A DNA stretch of 32,579 nucleotides from Ardenticatenaceae bacterium. GTDB lineage: Bacteria; Chloroflexota; Anaerolineae; Promineifilales; Promineifilaceae. The notes beneath the pieces are model-generated. The model did no database searches, was not told the DNA's origin, and saw only the letters and a list, made by a program, of their open reading frames with translations. The first letter of the stretch is position 1; each line of letters starts with the position of its first letter. A program made the translations under genes and the position numbers. Location: contig JACKBU010000037.1 of the NCBI GenBank assembly GCA_020634395.1, forward strand, positions 1 through 32,579, read 5' to 3'. This document shows positions 30,411-32,579 of the stretch, piece by piece.

Positions 30411-32579
30411 ATGTTTTTCATAAGCGATGTTTTTGGACTCATTCCTGACAGTTTCAAACAGTCAGCCGTTGACGCCATTGTCGAAACTGTCGTCGAACGT
30501 GGTGAAGGGTTGCTTAGCGATTCCATCCTCAACAGAATTAAGGGGTTGCGCTCAGACGCTGCCTTTCGTAAACAGCTGGACGTTGGAATGCAACGTGGCC
30601 TGCAGCGATTCGCAGACGAGTACCAACTCAAAGACGAAGATTTGGTTGCGGCCATTCTCCAAGACACAGCTTTATTCACTGCGCACGCAGTCCGGGATGC
30701 CCTTATTGAAATAGTCCAACAGCCAGGTCGCTACCTAATGGAAGAACGGACCTTGGTCAGTCAGACCTTTGCCGCCGTGCTGCCAGGCCGAATTAACCGA
30801 GAGCGCGTGGATCGGGCAATTCTTTATCTACTCAAGTGCTTGGCCCAGGAGATGTGGCATTTGCCAGAGTTGCAGCCTATTTATAGTTTGGAATTCCAGC
30901 GTATTACTGCTGAGGTCGCTCATGAACAATTGGCTGTGCAAAAAGCACAGCTGGCAGCGCTAGAGAGCATGAACAGCGGCGTACGTGATGCATTTCTTCA
31001 ATTGACCGAAGCCTTAAGCGAACAGAAACGGTTATCCGTCGCTCCTGAAACAGCCTCCTTATCCACGCCACGTCCAACTATTTATCACAATTTACCTCGA
31101 CCAGACTATGGCGAGTTTATCGGCCGGGAGGAAGAACTTAACCAAATTTTTAGCCTACTGCGCCCGAGCCCTCTATCCAACTATCATCTGATAGTCGTAG
31201 ATGGTGTGGGCGGTATTGGTAAAAGCACGCTGGCTTTAGAAGTGGCATACCGCTGCCTGCAAACCAGCTTGCAGGCTTTAGAGGGGCAAAAAGAAACAGA
31301 ACAAGATCATTTGGCACAAATGCGGCAAATTTTGATAGAGCGATTCAATGAGGAAGAATTGTGTGATCTCTGTTTTGATATGGCACTAGATTATGAAATG
31401 CTGCCGGGAAAAGGCAAAGGGAGTAAAACTCGCGAACTGATTACTTATCTTCAGCGGCGAAATCGCTTGGTTGAATTGATCGAAACAGTACAGCGCCTTA
31501 GACCAGATATCGAATATTATAATTGGTTCCCGAACACTCAAGATAGTACGGTCGTCGCCGAAAAGTTTGACGCGATTATCTGGACCAGTGCCAAACAATC
31601 AGTTCTCACAGCTGACGGCATTGTTGCTCGTCGTCAAGTTCTCCACACTCTGGATGAAATTTACACGGCCATTGCCATTGCTCTTCAGCGTGATGATATT
31701 CTTCGCACTTCTGGACATTATCGAGACCAGCTTGTTCGTCGCGCCCTTGTGCAGCAGCGAACTTTACTTGTCATCGATAACTTTGAAACCATCGATGATA
31801 AAAGTGTTATCACTTTCTTGCGCGAGTTACCAGGTACAACGAAAGCGATTGTCACCACTCGTTATCGGCTAGATGCGTCCTATCCAATTCGTTTACAAGG
31901 AATGCCCTGGAGGAAAGCCAAAGAACTTATTAAGAATGAGGCGGCCGCAAGAAACCTCTATCTTACTGATAAAGAGATGCGCTTGCTCTTCGAACTTACG
32001 GGTGGTGTACCCTTAGCCATCGTGTGGAGTATGGGACAAATTGGATATGGTTATATTGTTTCCTCAGTCCTAAAGAAATTGTCATCGCCAAATAACGAGA
32101 TCGTTCAGTATTGTTTTGAAAACTCGATTGAGCAAATTAAGACAAAACCAGCTTATCAGCTACTCTTGGCATTGTCATTGTTTGTTACAAGCGCTTCTCG
32201 ACAAATGTTAGGGAAAATTACTCAACTATCAGAGTCGGACCGCGATGAAGGGTTAGTACAACTGGAAAGACTATCTTTAGTGAACAAGAGCATTACCCAG
32301 GATGATGAAGACAATCAGTCAGCCAAACTATCTGAACCGGGAAATCAGAGCGGTTCCCAAAGTCGGTTTTCTCTGCTGCCTCTAACGACAAATTACGCTC
32401 GGGCCCGGTTAATTGATGAGCCAACCAAAGAAAAGCTATTTCATTACCGCTGGATCGAGGACATACTTGAGTTTATTGACCTCCAGAGAAAGAAGGGCTA
32501 TAGCACCCTAGACAGCGTTCGGTTAGAAGTTGACAACACACTGGCAGCTATTGACTGGTGCTGGGACGAAGATGAATCG
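30411..32579 (+). CDS. STAND (NB-ARC) ATPase with internal effector-associated module, 3' partial
   Basis: An open frame of 723 codons from ATG 30411 to the edge. Residues ~1-230 are an all-helical domain (FAAVLPGRINRERVDRAILYLLKCLAQEMWHLPEL) common in Chloroflexota STANDs. NB-ARC follows: FIGREEEL (~235), P-loop GVGGIGKS (K271, S272), FDAIIWTSAK (~386-395), Walker B LLVIDNFE (D456), TTRYR, and ELTGGVPLAI (528-537). Between the P-loop helix and FDAIIWTSAK lies an extra ~70-residue block (303-372) with LIERFNEEELCDLCFDM, LDYEMLPGKGKGSKTRELI and YLQRRNRLVELI, which matches death-like/effector-associated domains. STAND proteins oligomerise on sensing a signal and trigger an effector, often in antiviral defence. 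The sensor end lies beyond the window. Base composition is more AT-rich than elsewhere and there is no ACGGCCGT. Confidence 0.88.
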   Translation, partial: MFFISDVFGLIPDSFKQSAVDAIVETVVERGEGLLSDSILNRIKGLRSDAAFRKQLDVGMQRGLQRFADEYQLKDEDLVAAILQDTALFTAHAVRDALIEIVQQPGRYLMEERTLVSQTFAAVLPGRINRERVDRAILYLLKCLAQEMWHLPELQPIYSLEFQRITAEVAHEQLAVQKAQLAALESMNSGVRDAFLQLTEALSEQKRLSVAPETASLSTPRPTIYHNLPRPDYGEFIGREEELNQIFSLLRPSPLSNYHLIVVDGVGGIGKSTLALEVAYRCLQTSLQALEGQKETEQDHLAQMRQILIERFNEEELCDLCFDMALDYEMLPGKGKGSKTRELITYLQRRNRLVELIETVQRLRPDIEYYNWFPNTQDSTVVAEKFDAIIWTSAKQSVLTADGIVARRQVLHTLDEIYTAIAIALQRDDILRTSGHYRDQLVRRALVQQRTLLVIDNFETIDDKSVITFLRELPGTTKAIVTTRYRLDASYPIRLQGMPWRKAKELIKNEAAARNLYLTDKEMRLLFELTGGVPLAIVWSMGQIGYGYIVSSVLKKLSSPNNEIVQYCFENSIEQIKTKPAYQLLLALSLFVTSASRQMLGKITQLSESDRDEGLVQLERLSLVNKSITQDDEDNQSAKLSEPGNQSGSQSRFSLLPLTTNYARARLIDEPTKEKLFHYRWIEDILEFIDLQRKKGYSTLDSVRLEVDNTLAAIDWCWDEDES

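Noticed and set aside
1..32579. CRISPR arrays, tRNA or rRNA genes
   Set aside because: No regularly spaced repeats with spacers and no cloverleaf or ribosomal sequence were seen by eye; a tRNAscan or Infernal run would settle it.

Overview
The window looks like an accessory region of a GC-rich bacterium, most probably a member of the Chloroflexota (Anaerolineae or a related filamentous lineage). This is inferred from the gene types: a 1,133-residue SARP/BTAD-NB-ARC-TPR regulator, STAND NTPases, beta-helix and TolB-like secreted proteins ending in LPL-type motifs, and Nmad3. There is no rRNA or marker gene to prove it. A palindromic octamer, ACGGCCGT (often AACGGCCGTT), is scattered through most of the window at about 49 sites counted by eye, but is missing from the insertion sequence and nearly missing from some other genes.

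Positions 1-6150 look like the end of a conjugative module (integrative conjugative element or integrated plasmid). In order: the tail of a coiled-coil protein, a VirD4/TraG coupling protein, a DUF4417 protein, and, after a minus-strand toxin-antitoxin island, an 807-residue protein. I tentatively relate that protein to two-barrel RNA polymerases (the QDE-1/YonO side of the superfamily). The toxin-antitoxin island has an intact CopG/BrnA-like antitoxin and a BrnT-like toxin killed by one nonsense codon. A second, intact toxin-antitoxin pair (Phd/VapB with a PIN-domain VapC) follows at 6307-6983, with a palindromic operator at its promoter.

Positions 7157-13350 hold a DUF4241-like protein, a small zinc-ribbon protein, a YhhN-family membrane protein, a pRiA4b ORF-3-like protein, and a complete IS21-family element (istA, istB, multiple terminal repeats). 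The IS21 element has split a membrane-protein gene in two; the halves lie on either side of it.

Positions 13841-23958 hold a nucleotidyltransferase, a GNAT protein truncated at its C-terminus, a trypsin-like lipoprotein, and the large SARP/BTAD regulator, preceded by helically phased CGTGAT repeats. Then come a TrmO/TsaA-like tRNA methyltransferase whose end has been frameshifted by an 11-bp tandem duplication, a GyrI-like/AraC two-gene operon, and a secreted beta-helix protein.

Positions 24216-32579 hold a TolB-like propeller lipoprotein, an Nmad3 protein coupled to a phosphoribosyltransferase-like fragment, a secreted protein of unknown function, an M14-carboxypeptidase-like lipoprotein that has lost its catalytic residues, a YdjM/DUF457-like membrane protein, and a STAND (NB-ARC) ATPase running off the end. 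The STAND protein has a death-like/effector-associated module inserted inside its nucleotide-binding domain. I found no tRNA, rRNA or CRISPR array.
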